A stretch of 64,000 bases of DNA, from positions 1 to 64,000 of IMG/VR virus record IMGVR_UViG_3300032215_000682. One strand, given 5' to 3'. Positions 51,215 through 60,529 of this stretch are shown in pieces. The translations under genes and the position numbers were made by a program. The stretch is from a virus. The notes under the pieces were generated by a model. It did no database searches, was not told where the DNA came from, and was given only the letters and a program-made list of their open reading frames with translations. Position 1 is the stretch's first letter; each line of letters opens with the position of its first letter.

Positions 51215-51730
51215 TTAAAATTTAAATGAATTAATTCTTCTTAGCCAGCCCACTAAAAATTGATTTTGACTTGGGGTAGTTTTACATATATTATTTACAA
51301 ATGTTATTCTATCATTTTGTAAATCTTTAAATAATTGTTCTTGATTAGCAGAATTAATAGCTTTAATTGTATTAGGGCCTATTATACCATCTGCTGTTAA
51401 TTTTAAAATAGTTTGTAAATGTTTAATAGCATAATATCCACTATTATAAAACCAGTCACATATAAAATTTGCAATTGATTGATTTTGTATATCATCACAA
51501 TGTAAAACATCCCAATAATATTTTTTAAGAATAAAGACAAATTCTTTTTTTCCTAATAGTTTAATATCATCACAATTAATGATGTTATCACCATTCATAT
51601 CCCATCCAAATTTTTGCCATGTAGCAAGTGTTATACCTTCATTAGTACAACCACCTAAGTCTGATTTATTATTTACATATCCTCCTTCAAATTGCAAAAG
51701 CATATCTGAAAATTTGTTTACATCTGCCAT
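51215..51730 (-). CDS. GH108-type lysozyme (N-acetylmuramidase, endolysin)
   Basis: Protein of 171 aa, the usual length. Catalytic Glu15 is in FEGGYVNN, followed by DLGGCTNEGITLATWQKFG. A calcium-binding EF-hand-like loop, DMNGDNIINCDD, comes next, as in other GH108 proteins. The C-terminal half (KYYWDVLHCDDI, FICDWFYNSGYYAIKHLQ, LTADGIIGPNTIKAIN) is the peptidoglycan-binding PG_binding_3 part. It cleaves the glycan strands of peptidoglycan. It has no signal peptide, so release needs a holin, or it may act as a tail lysozyme since it lies directly after the tail-hub-type gene. Confidence 0.9.
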   Translation of the reverse strand: MADVNKFSDMLLQFEGGYVNNKSDLGGCTNEGITLATWQKFGWDMNGDNIINCDDIKLLGKKEFVFILKKYYWDVLHCDDIQNQSIANFICDWFYNSGYYAIKHLQTILKLTADGIIGPNTIKAINSANQEQLFKDLQNDRITFVNNICKTTPSQNQFLVGWLRRINSFKF

Positions 51731-51732
51731 AA

Positions 51733-54700
51733 TTATGTTTTACTTATTGTTTGATTATTAATTTGAAATTTCATTATATATTTGTGTTGTGAATCATTAT
51801 TATTAGAAAGTCTAACAATAAAAGCATCACTTCTTAATTGTTTTGTTAAAAATTCTTCTTTATAATTTAATGCTTTAGTATTAATATTTTTATAAGGAAC
51901 TTCACATGTATAAGTCATTAAAGGTTGTCCTTTAACACTAACATCTGTTATTGAATTAAATCTCCAATTATTTTCTATATTATCTACTAAAATGTCTTTA
52001 GAAAAGTGATTAATTTTTGGATAGGCAATTGATTGTTGCATATCATCTTTTTTAGCTACAATTAAATTTAACTGTCCTGTAGTTTGATTTTGATTATAAA
52101 TTAAAACCCCATCTAATGTTCTATCATTTACAAAGAAATAATTTAACATGTCTTCATATCTTAAAACATCACATTGATATTCTATAAAATCTACAGTGTT
52201 ATTAATAAATTTATCTTGTGTAACATATTCTATTATAAAAGGAAACAATTCTTCATAAAACACTTGATATGATTTGTTTGTTAATAAATGACTCCAAAGT
52301 CCTGTGCTATTTCCTGATTGAAAATATGTATTATTAGAGATATAATAATTAGGAATAAAAGAATAAAAACTAATCCATTCACCATTAATAGGAGAATAAG
52401 CTAATGTCCATGATTTATTACAAAAATATCTCTTGTCTTTTAAATTTATTTCTTCTCCATTTAAATAAAAAGCATTATTTTTATATTCCACTTTTCCTTT
52501 ATATTGAGAATTTAAAGCATAATCAAGTTTGGTAATAAACATCCTATCATATTTATTATCCCATGTAGTTGCTATTCCTATTTTATTATAAGCATCATCA
52601 ATATTAACATCTGGAAAATCTTTTCTAATACTAAAAGGAAGATGTTCTCTAAACCATGCTCTCATTTTAGGTTTATCTTTTCCTCTTGTTATATCTATTA
52701 GCTGATTTCCTCCTAATTGAAAAATAGAAGGATTTTCACTATTAACATAAAAATGTCCAAATGGTGTACTTTCAAAACTTTGATGTGTAGAACCACCAAA
52801 ACCTAAATCAGATTTATAATATTCTTGAGGCTTTGTAGCAAACATATTGCCTATGCTCACTTGTTGTTGTTCTAATGATGTATTAATTGTTATATAAGCA
52901 TTAAATACTTTTGTAGAATTGGTTTGTCTACATACCACCTTATCTTGTTCTATTCCATTTAAAGCTATTAGAGCACCATCTTCTAATGGAAAATCATAAT
53001 AATCATTGGCAGAATAATTAAGCCAATTAGGAACACCTTTATTAGAATAAATTGCTCTATTAGGAAATTGATTTCTTATATAAGAAAGGGCATTTGTATA
53101 ATCATTTCTAAGAATGTAATAAGGATTTTCTAAATTTTGTTTAGAATAATCAGAATTATAAAAATAATAATTATCAAATGATATTGGGTTCAAATATTGT
53201 TGAGTCCATGTTACAATATCTCCTACATAAGGATAGAAATTCTTTTCTTGATAATTTTCCCCATGTCTCATATCCACATTATAATCACTTTCACAAGCAA
53301 AATATGGAATGCCATATGAATACATTGGAAAATATCCTCTCTGATAAAACACACTACTTTCATCAACTATTGCATGAAGTTCTGGTGGTGTAAAATTAAA
53401 AAAGGCTTGACTGCCACTAGGATCTACAGGAGCTGTATCCATATAATATTTACTAAAAGCAACATTGCTTAATAATGAATATTGGACATCTGTATTAGGC
53501 TGGTCATTTATTCTATCTTGAATAAAAAAAGGCATTTTTCTCTTTAGTCCAAAATTATTAATATATGTATCACCTCCAAATATTGTATCACATGAAGAAT
53601 CTTGTATATTATTCCAATCTATTATACCACAATACCCTGTATCTACCCACTCAATATTTTCTATTGTTCCATACTGATCTGGTACATAAATTTTATTAGA
53701 AGCATAATAACTAGCTATATTAGAATATACACCTGTTTGAAGTTGATTAGAAGCTGCTATATTATTAAAAGCATCTGTTCTACTTGTATCACCTGTTAAA
53801 TTTCCATTAACATCATATATTAATGCCCCATTATTTAATACCCAATCAACACATTGAAAAGCTTTAGCAGGAATAATAACATCAGGAGTTGTAGCATCAT
53901 AAGCTGGAATAGAAAAGAAAATAGAACTTTCTCTCTCAAAATTATTAATTCTTACACTGGAATAATTATCATTAATTTGTATATTTCCAGGATTTAAATA
54001 TATATTGTTACTAGTGACACTAATTTTTTTATAAGGCCCATTTTCTATAAAAGAAGAACTATTATATTTACCATCAGAAATATAATATATTGTAGGATTT
54101 CTAGGAATTCCAAGAGATTTAAATAAGTCTGTAAACTCTTTAGTATATTTACCTTGATTAGTAGCAAAACCAAATCCTATACCTATTGCAAGTTCTATAG
54201 CAAATCCTACTAATGGAGCACTTGTTCCAAATATTGTTATAGGAGCTGCTGCTGATGCTGCATTAAAAGCATCTATAACTATTTCAAGAGCTGCTAACAC
54301 TTCTGCAAATGTATAAGCTTGTTTAGTTAATAATGTATAAGGAGCATGTTTCACCACTTCTACATATTCACCTCTTGATATTCCATATTGAATAGATTCA
54401 AGTTTAATAATATTTCCTAAAAATGGTTTATTAAAACTTGTATTAGGAGAGTGAAATGTATATCTAGCATTAACATAATTATTATTTTTATAAGGGTGCT
54501 TAACATTGCTTCCTCCTCTTTTATCTAAAAGATAAACATCTGTATTTAAATCATTATAAGAATAAGATGGATAGTATATTTTTTCAAAGCTTTGACTACC
54601 ATCTAATGCTTTTATAGGCTCTCCTTTAGAATTTAAAGCATTTGATTTCCATACATCATATAAAAGCCCATTAGCTAAAATAGATTTATTGCTTCTTCTA

Positions 54701-57633
54701 TTACTTCTTTTAATTCCATAACCTACAATATTAAGCCTTTCTTCATTAGAAATTAATTTAGAAATCTCAGCATCTATTAATATTTCTTTTACACTTTCAA
54801 CATCTAAATTAACCCCTATAGGATAGAATTTATTTTTTATAGTATATTGTGTAGGTCTATTAGCTACACTTCTATCAGAAGCATTGTAAGCACTATTTTG
54901 AATGTTTGCCACCCTACAATCAGGAAATTTAAAATGTCTAATTGGTTGTGAACATAATTCAGCATAAACATCTTTATTATTTGGATAGGATTCACTACTT
55001 TTCCAATAGGCAAAATCACCTATATGATAGGTTTGTTTTTCACATTCAGCATTAACATATACTTGTGTAGGTGTAGGGACTAATGATTTATAAATACATT
55101 CAAATTCATAAATTCCAGGTATATCAATAATTTTACTTCCAATAACTGTAGGAGTGGTGATACAAATTGTAGCAAATCCCCATTTAGCTTGTCCAAAAAG
55201 TCCACTATTTTGATCCCAAGAAGGATTTGCATCATTTGTAATAGTAGTGGGATCTGGAGTAAATATTCTAAAATAGTATGTTTGCCCCACTGTTAAAGCA
55301 ATTTGACCATTTGCTACATCTCCTACTAGTAAATATATCCCTGTAGAAGAATCTTGTGGACTTGAACAAGCTATTGGACAACTTCCTAAACAATCTTGAA
55401 ATACTTCTAAACTAAATTTAGTATTAGTAAGACCAGAATTTATACCACTGAGTCCTAAATTAATAGCATGTGTTTTAGCTGTAGCTATAAATGAATACCA
55501 CACTTGATTATCTGTATAACATGTACCAAAACTATTACATGATTGACATCCTGCACATCCTGATGGATTATATAAATCTGTTGGTGATGACACTCTTGCT
55601 AAATAAGCATAATCATTAGGTTGATTAGTTGTAGGATTGAGTCTACATGCACCATTAGTACTTGGAGCTATTTGTAAAGCTGTTGCACATGTTTTATTAA
55701 TAGGAACAAATAAATCTGAGTTTAACACTTGACTGGCAGCATTACCTGTTCCTGCTCCAAAAGCATCTGCAAATGTTGTATTATATTTTGGACTATGTAT
55801 TAGATTAGTTTGAGTGTATGTTGAAACACTAGTGTTAATTTGTGGTGCTTGTAATGTTTTAAATATTATTGAATCTGCAATATTATTATAGCCACTAGGA
55901 ATTATACATCCACAATTTGTTAATAAAGTGTTATTAATATTATAAAATGTAATATTATCTGAGCTATATATCTTTGTATTAGGCTCAATACCACCAATAT
56001 TATTAATTTTTGAATAATAAAAAGGTGGTGTAGAAGATTGTGGATCATTAGTATATAAATCACTATTACAACTAAAGTATTTATATGTGTCTACTATTTG
56101 TACACCAGAAGCATTATAGGGACAATTTGGAGATTGTCCTTCATCTTGTGCTGTATTATATACTTGCCATAATTTATTAATTTCTTGTGAAGGACAACCT
56201 TGTGCTGTCAACTCATTGCCATCTGTAACAATATAATCAACATCTAAAACATCTGTTGTATTTATATAATTATCTATGGTGTCTTTCATTTTATAAGCAT
56301 CTTTATAATACTGCTTATCATTATTAGAAAGAATAAAATCTGCTGTTGTTCCTCCTCCTTTTAATTTAAAATATATACTAAAAGCATATACTTCATCTCT
56401 ATTATATCCTACATAATTAGCAGCATTATTACTATTAGAATAAAAATCAGATGGCACTTCTATTGTTTGCCATTTTAAATGTAATTTATTAACTACAGGT
56501 TGTAAATTTAACTCTCTTTGAGCTTCTAGTCCATACCAAAATAGAAAATCATTAGCTTTTGTTATTCCCTCAGCTTTATTATAAAGAGGTCTTCTTCTTA
56601 ATACATCATCAATAGTAAGTCTTGCTTCACTATCATATTCATTACCTGTAAATGTATAAATAAAATTATTAGAATTAATAGAAAATGTCCCTATTTGAAA
56701 TATAGATGTTGTGTTATTTACTGTTATTAGAACAATAATATTTATATAATTATATCTTTTAGCATCTAAATTACTAATAGAAAGTTTAATTGCTTGACTT
56801 GTTAAATAATCTGTATTAACTGTAATAGTGTTAGTGGTATCATAAATAGGAAATGGGTTGGATATTGTAAAATAATCTGTTAATTCTACACCAATACTAT
56901 TAGAATAGCTTACACTAAATTGATATGTTCCAGCTTTTAAACTTCCTCCAATAACATCTTCTATTGTATTTAAACAAGGAATATTAAAAGGTTCATTCAC
57001 TAATATTTTAGAACAATCTAATTGATTTGTATATATAATTTCTCCACAATCTCCTGTTGATTGTACAATATAAGGAATATGAGAAATATCTAAAAATCTC
57101 ATTCCATTATTATAGTCTGTAAAATAAATAACAATTGATTCATTATTAGGAAGATTATTATTAGGATTGTATCCAATACTAAAAGAACTTCTAATAGGAA
57201 AATTTATATTAAAATTAAGACATGGAGCATTAATTATTGTTTCATATTGACAAAGTTCTTTCTGTTCTATTAATTCTAATGGCTTTCCTTCAATATAAGA
57301 AGCATTACATGTAGAACAAAATACTTTTTCATCAGCAATGTCTTCATAATTAGAACTTCTAATCATTCCAATTTCTGAATCTTTTGTTGATTCATTTACT
57401 AGAAAGAATATAACAATATTTTTAATAGAAATATTTAATGTTCCTATTACAGAATATCCTTCTTTAAATCTTGTACATAGCAAATTACTAGGCTCATTAG
57501 AAATTCTAAATAAGTTTCCTGATACATCTTGTATATTAGCATTTACTGCAAGACTATAAGAGTTTGGAGACATGTTTGAGATATGAGAATCCATATCCAT
57601 CCCAACACTTGTCTGATTTATTTCTTGTGACAT
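51733..57633 (-). CDS. large tail-hub / stabilization-type protein (1966 aa)
   Basis: The opening NQTSVGMDMDSHISNMSPNSYSLAVNANI, then SGNLFRISNEPSN, is the pattern I associate with the large tail proteins of crAss-like and other Bacteroidetes phages (G-M-x-x-D, then N-S-Y-x-x-A-x-N, then N-E-x-x-N). The body is beta-rich with many Asn, Tyr and Ser. A cysteine-rich insert lies at about 640-760, with YNPSGCAGCQSCNSFGTCYT, resembling an extracellular carbohydrate-binding-type domain. A hydrophobic Ala/Gly-rich segment is at about 1110-1160 (AFNAASAAAPITIFGTSAPLVGFAIELAIGIGFGFA). Size and position between ring-type proteins and lysozyme fit the tail hub or stabilization protein. Some parts may contact the host receptor. 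Confidence 0.7.
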   Translation of the reverse strand: MSQEINQTSVGMDMDSHISNMSPNSYSLAVNANIQDVSGNLFRISNEPSNLLCTRFKEGYSVIGTLNISIKNIVIFFLVNESTKDSEIGMIRSSNYEDIADEKVFCSTCNASYIEGKPLELIEQKELCQYETIINAPCLNFNINFPIRSSFSIGYNPNNNLPNNESIVIYFTDYNNGMRFLDISHIPYIVQSTGDCGEIIYTNQLDCSKILVNEPFNIPCLNTIEDVIGGSLKAGTYQFSVSYSNSIGVELTDYFTISNPFPIYDTTNTITVNTDYLTSQAIKLSISNLDAKRYNYINIIVLITVNNTTSIFQIGTFSINSNNFIYTFTGNEYDSEARLTIDDVLRRRPLYNKAEGITKANDFLFWYGLEAQRELNLQPVVNKLHLKWQTIEVPSDFYSNSNNAANYVGYNRDEVYAFSIYFKLKGGGTTADFILSNNDKQYYKDAYKMKDTIDNYINTTDVLDVDYIVTDGNELTAQGCPSQEINKLWQVYNTAQDEGQSPNCPYNASGVQIVDTYKYFSCNSDLYTNDPQSSTPPFYYSKINNIGGIEPNTKIYSSDNITFYNINNTLLTNCGCIIPSGYNNIADSIIFKTLQAPQINTSVSTYTQTNLIHSPKYNTTFADAFGAGTGNAASQVLNSDLFVPINKTCATALQIAPSTNGACRLNPTTNQPNDYAYLARVSSPTDLYNPSGCAGCQSCNSFGTCYTDNQVWYSFIATAKTHAINLGLSGINSGLTNTKFSLEVFQDCLGSCPIACSSPQDSSTGIYLLVGDVANGQIALTVGQTYYFRIFTPDPTTITNDANPSWDQNSGLFGQAKWGFATICITTPTVIGSKIIDIPGIYEFECIYKSLVPTPTQVYVNAECEKQTYHIGDFAYWKSSESYPNNKDVYAELCSQPIRHFKFPDCRVANIQNSAYNASDRSVANRPTQYTIKNKFYPIGVNLDVESVKEILIDAEISKLISNEERLNIVGYGIKRSNRRSNKSILANGLLYDVWKSNALNSKGEPIKALDGSQSFEKIYYPSYSYNDLNTDVYLLDKRGGSNVKHPYKNNNYVNARYTFHSPNTSFNKPFLGNIIKLESIQYGISRGEYVEVVKHAPYTLLTKQAYTFAEVLAALEIVIDAFNAASAAAPITIFGTSAPLVGFAIELAIGIGFGFATNQGKYTKEFTDLFKSLGIPRNPTIYYISDGKYNSSSFIENGPYKKISVTSNNIYLNPGNIQINDNYSSVRINNFERESSIFFSIPAYDATTPDVIIPAKAFQCVDWVLNNGALIYDVNGNLTGDTSRTDAFNNIAASNQLQTGVYSNIASYYASNKIYVPDQYGTIENIEWVDTGYCGIIDWNNIQDSSCDTIFGGDTYINNFGLKRKMPFFIQDRINDQPNTDVQYSLLSNVAFSKYYMDTAPVDPSGSQAFFNFTPPELHAIVDESSVFYQRGYFPMYSYGIPYFACESDYNVDMRHGENYQEKNFYPYVGDIVTWTQQYLNPISFDNYYFYNSDYSKQNLENPYYILRNDYTNALSYIRNQFPNRAIYSNKGVPNWLNYSANDYYDFPLEDGALIALNGIEQDKVVCRQTNSTKVFNAYITINTSLEQQQVSIGNMFATKPQEYYKSDLGFGGSTHQSFESTPFGHFYVNSENPSIFQLGGNQLIDITRGKDKPKMRAWFREHLPFSIRKDFPDVNIDDAYNKIGIATTWDNKYDRMFITKLDYALNSQYKGKVEYKNNAFYLNGEEINLKDKRYFCNKSWTLAYSPINGEWISFYSFIPNYYISNNTYFQSGNSTGLWSHLLTNKSYQVFYEELFPFIIEYVTQDKFINNTVDFIEYQCDVLRYEDMLNYFFVNDRTLDGVLIYNQNQTTGQLNLIVAKKDDMQQSIAYPKINHFSKDILVDNIENNWRFNSITDVSVKGQPLMTYTCEVPYKNINTKALNYKEEFLTKQLRSDAFIVRLSNNNDSQHKYIMKFQINNQTISKT

Positions 57634-57642
57634 TATTATTTT

Positions 57643-58602
57643 TTAAAAGTGTCTTACATTCATTCTCTCATAGGAATAGTATTGATTCCTAAGCCTTCTG
57701 CTATCTTCAACAAGTTTATTAAAACTAGGTAATTTTGAAAGGAATCTTGCCTCAGCCATACTTTTAGCTGATTTTTCATTCCAATATTTTAATTTATTTT
57801 CTAAATTAACATCTTGACTATCAGACCACATAGCTTCAAAAAAGAATAATATTAAATAATCTCTAAGAGCTTGTAAGAGCACAGGATGATCTCCCACTAA
57901 TGGCAACCCTGTTTTTTCATCAAAAGGCCCTGAATAATATCTAATAAACATCATAGGGTGCTTTAAATTAGAAAAGACATAATAAGTGTTTCCTTGTTTT
58001 CTAATAGAAATATCATGTACACCACCTCCTTTAAAATTTTTACAATGTTTATGACAAAATGTTTCTGTTAATTTATTTCCAAGTTTTAAAAGTCTTGGTG
58101 TAAAATTCCATTCATAATTAGCATTAGCCCATGAATTTCCTTCAACATATTCTTTAATAGTCACTTTTTCTATTACATTTTCTGGAGCACAACCATTTAT
58201 ATAAACACCATAAGTGGGTTGATTACATATTCCTCCAGGCTGTTGTATCATTTCACAATCTTTATGTGTATAAACAACAATTTTATCTTGAAATTCTCTC
58301 CAATGAAAAGGCTTTATTTCTTTTCCATTATATGTTTCATTTTCTAATTCTCTATGATTTTCTTTACAAAGCCAAGCAGAATCTAACATCATAAAGTCAC
58401 AAGGAAGTTGTCCTTTGTGATCTGTAAGTGTTATCATAGTGTCTTTTCTTTCAAAGAGAGAAAGTCCTAAATTAGAATTAAACCAAGCTATTTGGTCATA
58501 AAATTTACCAACATCTAAAAGACCATTAGCTGAATAAGAAGCTAAATAGTCCTCTATATAGTTCATTGTGGAGTCACAACTTATTAAATTAAAATCACTC
58601 AT
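57643..58602 (-). CDS. ring/connector-type virion protein (319 aa)
   Basis: Begins MSDFNLISCDSTMNYIEDYLASYSANGLLDVGKFY, followed by ITLTDHKGQLPCDFMMLDSA, a beta-rich middle, then YYSGPFDEKTGLPLVGDHPVLLQALRDYLILFFFEAMW and a helical tail. A 'G-x-P-x-x-x-D-x-x-L-x-x-A-x-x-x-Y' unit close to the C-terminus is typical of connector proteins of the crAss-like neck and tail. It overlaps the previous gene by 1 nt, and the next begins 9 nt on. Exact identity (which ring protein) cannot be set from sequence alone. Confidence 0.6.
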   Translation of the reverse strand: MSDFNLISCDSTMNYIEDYLASYSANGLLDVGKFYDQIAWFNSNLGLSLFERKDTMITLTDHKGQLPCDFMMLDSAWLCKENHRELENETYNGKEIKPFHWREFQDKIVVYTHKDCEMIQQPGGICNQPTYGVYINGCAPENVIEKVTIKEYVEGNSWANANYEWNFTPRLLKLGNKLTETFCHKHCKNFKGGGVHDISIRKQGNTYYVFSNLKHPMMFIRYYSGPFDEKTGLPLVGDHPVLLQALRDYLILFFFEAMWSDSQDVNLENKLKYWNEKSAKSMAEARFLSKLPSFNKLVEDSRRLRNQYYSYERMNVRHF

Positions 58603-59165
58603 TATATTATTTGATTAATTCTTCTTTTATAAAAATCTTGAAATTTATAAGAATAAAAATTAGCATCAGTTTTTACTTTCTTAGCTAATTGTTGTTTTAA
58701 TTGTTTTGTAGGTTCCCATCTATAAACATGTGCTTTTTTAGAAGTTGTATTCTTTCTATTAAACCACATAAATCTAAACCAATCTAAATAGTGTTCTAAA
58801 TTCATATATCTTTGTGGGTGAGAATATTTTTTTAGTCTTCTTTCTTTTAAATATTCTGAAAGATTAGAATTCTTTATTTTTTCTATTGTTTCTTCTTTAT
58901 TTTCTCTATGGTTAATAGGTGTATATTTAGACACCACTAATGTTCCCATATTTTTAAAAATATTAAAACCTTCAGGATTTTCTAATAGCCATTTACCTAT
59001 TTCTATATTAGAAAGCATTATCACTTGGTAAATATCTGAATTAGAAAGTTGCCTTCTATTCATCTTAAATCTCTTTCTGATTTTTTTACATAATTCATTA
59101 GAAAATACAGAAGTTTTTTCTCCATATTTTAGAATTCCTTTAGATGTTTCTATCTTTTGACTCAT
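58602..59165 (-). CDS. basic helical virion-module protein (187 aa)
   Basis: Strongly basic, with many Lys and Arg (KKIRKRFKMNRRQLSNSDIYQVIML; WFNRKNTTSKKAHVYRW). Reads IEIGKWLLENPEGFNIFKNMGTLVVSKYTP, a strand-turn piece reminiscent of phage proteins that gate or anchor DNA. Both ends overlap neighbours by 1-4 nt, linking it to the two connector-type genes. Likely a structural or head-tail joining protein; not recognised with certainty. Confidence 0.6.
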   Translation of the reverse strand: MSQKIETSKGILKYGEKTSVFSNELCKKIRKRFKMNRRQLSNSDIYQVIMLSNIEIGKWLLENPEGFNIFKNMGTLVVSKYTPINHRENKEETIEKIKNSNLSEYLKERRLKKYSHPQRYMNLEHYLDWFRFMWFNRKNTTSKKAHVYRWEPTKQLKQQLAKKVKTDANFYSYKFQDFYKRRINQII

Positions 59166-59881
59166 TCTTTTGGTTGTATTGGTTGTTTAGTTTTGATATT
59201 TGAATCAAGGTCAGGATTGGAATCTTTTACAAACTTGCCATAAACAGAAGCTAATTCTGTTATAAGTTGTTGTTTAACATTATGTAAAAGATATTCAGGA
59301 CATACAAATTCATAATCTAAAGGACTATCTATACAATCAGGCACATCACATGATTCACATTCATCTTGTATTAAACTATCTACAAGCCAAGGTTTTTTAA
59401 AATAAGCTTCTATTGTAATAGTTTCAACATCAGAATTAGGAATATAAATATATCCATCAATAAAAAAATAATATTTCTTTCTAAAATCAACATATTGTCT
59501 ATTTTGAATAGCTCTCCACTGTTTGGGAAATATAGGTTCATAATAAGTTTCTAAATTGACACTAGAGACATACTTTATTAGATTGCCATATCTTGTAGAA
59601 AATGTGCTTGGAAGCCTGTATTTAGTCCTCTGTAGCCTTTTACATACATAAGTGTCAAGAGCTTCACAACTTGTTATAGGTACATCTATAAGGTTTAAGC
59701 AATTAATAACTTTCCACCCCTCCTGTAATTTATACACCCTTCTGGAATCATTTTCCTTTTTAATGTAGTCTGCTGCTATATCAATAGCTTTACTAATTAC
59801 AAATTGTGGAGGAAGATAATCATCTACTGAAATTGCACGAAGATCATTCCATGTCTCACTAATTAATTGTCTGTTGGTCAT
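59162..59881 (-). CDS. connector-type virion protein (239 aa)
   Basis: Helical first half (ETWNDLRAISVDDYLPPQFVISKAIDIAADYIKKENDSRRVYKLQ), then YYFFIDGYIYIPNSDVETITIEAYFKKPWLVDSL and CDVPDCIDSPLDYEFVCPEYL. The 'I-x-D-G-Y-I-Y-I-P-N-S-D-x-x-x-I-x-I-x-A-x-F' beta unit and final helices match small tail or neck proteins found in this position of crAss-like late modules. First gene of its operon, with the promoter only 7 nt before the ATG. It ends with a 4-nt overlap into the next gene. Confidence 0.6.
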   Translation of the reverse strand: MTNRQLISETWNDLRAISVDDYLPPQFVISKAIDIAADYIKKENDSRRVYKLQEGWKVINCLNLIDVPITSCEALDTYVCKRLQRTKYRLPSTFSTRYGNLIKYVSSVNLETYYEPIFPKQWRAIQNRQYVDFRKKYYFFIDGYIYIPNSDVETITIEAYFKKPWLVDSLIQDECESCDVPDCIDSPLDYEFVCPEYLLHNVKQQLITELASVYGKFVKDSNPDLDSNIKTKQPIQPKE

Positions 59882-59888
59882 AATTGTG

Positions 59889-59920
59889 TAAATATACTAA
59901 TAATTATTGAATTTTCCTAA
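59889..59920 (-). promoter_or_regulatory. TTAGGAA-N17-TATATTTA promoter
   Basis: On the minus strand TTAGGAA (59920-59914), 17 nt, TATATTTA (59896-59889), then 7 nt to ATG 59881, so the message is expected to be leaderless or to have a very short leader. TTCACATAA lies 10 nt before TATTAGGAA, as at 47.2 kb. Directly downstream of a terminator, it starts the virion operon afresh. Confidence 0.7.
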
Positions 59921-59957
59921 TACCTCATAAAATTATGTGAAATTAGTGAATATAAAT

Positions 59958-59989
59958 AAAAAACCCCTAGAGGATGTCTCTAAGGGCTT
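59958..59989 (-). terminator. rho-independent terminator
   Basis: On the minus strand GCCCTTAGAG and CTCTAGGGG form a GC-rich stem (one bulged base) with a short loop, followed by TTTTTTA. It lies 10 nt after the stop at 60000 and before the promoter at 59.9 kb. Confidence 0.8.
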
Positions 59990-59999
59990 GTGTTAATTG

Positions 60000-60392
60000 T
60001 TAATTTAAGTATTCCAAACTAGAAGATAGCAATGTTTGGTTAATTTGCCCTAGAAGCTCTTCAGACATCTCTACAAGCTCTTCATCTCCTATGTCTATAC
60101 TCCAATCTAATAAGTCTTCTACAAAGCTTGCAAATGAATCTAATAGCATTTTATTTGATAAATCTTCATTTACATCTGCTGTAATAGTTTCTGGAATATG
60201 TTCATATTCTCTCATTACATGTTCTGGTATAGCTTCTGCATAAAAAAGTGTTATTTTATATAACTCTTCTAATGCTAGTCTTTCTGTAGCTCTTTCTGTA
60301 ATTGACATATTAAAAGTTAGTTGCTCAGGGAAAACTACAAAACCTAGAAATATATCTTCAATGGTAAATTCATCCTCTATTTTATTTTTCAT
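60000..60392 (-). CDS. acidic helical unknown protein (130 aa)
   Basis: Reads MKNKIEDEFTIEDIFLGFVVF, continues NMSITERATERLALEELYKITLFYAEAIPEHV, and ends with acidic helices (LLDWSIDIGDEELVEMSEELL). Starts on an ATGA overlap with the 46-aa gene. No family recognised. Last gene before a strong terminator, in a unit with the exonuclease. Confidence 0.65.
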   Translation of the reverse strand: MKNKIEDEFTIEDIFLGFVVFPEQLTFNMSITERATERLALEELYKITLFYAEAIPEHVMREYEHIPETITADVNEDLSNKMLLDSFASFVEDLLDWSIDIGDEELVEMSEELLGQINQTLLSSSLEYLN

Positions 60393-60529
60393 TTTATTAT
60401 TTCTACTTTTCTTACATTCATTCCTTCCACATCTTTTGCTAAAATATTAGCCATTTGTGATGTATAATTGCCTAAACAATTCATTATTCTGTATGTACCA
60501 TCAATACATTCTATTTTTATTTTAGTCAT
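60389..60529 (-). CDS. small unknown protein (46 aa)
   Basis: ATG 60529-60527 and TGA 60391-60389. MTKIKIECIDGTYRIMNCLG, then NYTSQMANILAKDVEGMNVR, a small beta-hairpin plus helix. It overlaps the exonuclease gene by 8 nt at the front and the next gene at its stop (ATGA), filling the gap exactly, which supports it as a real gene. Confidence 0.65.
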   Translation of the reverse strand: MTKIKIECIDGTYRIMNCLGNYTSQMANILAKDVEGMNVRKVEIIK

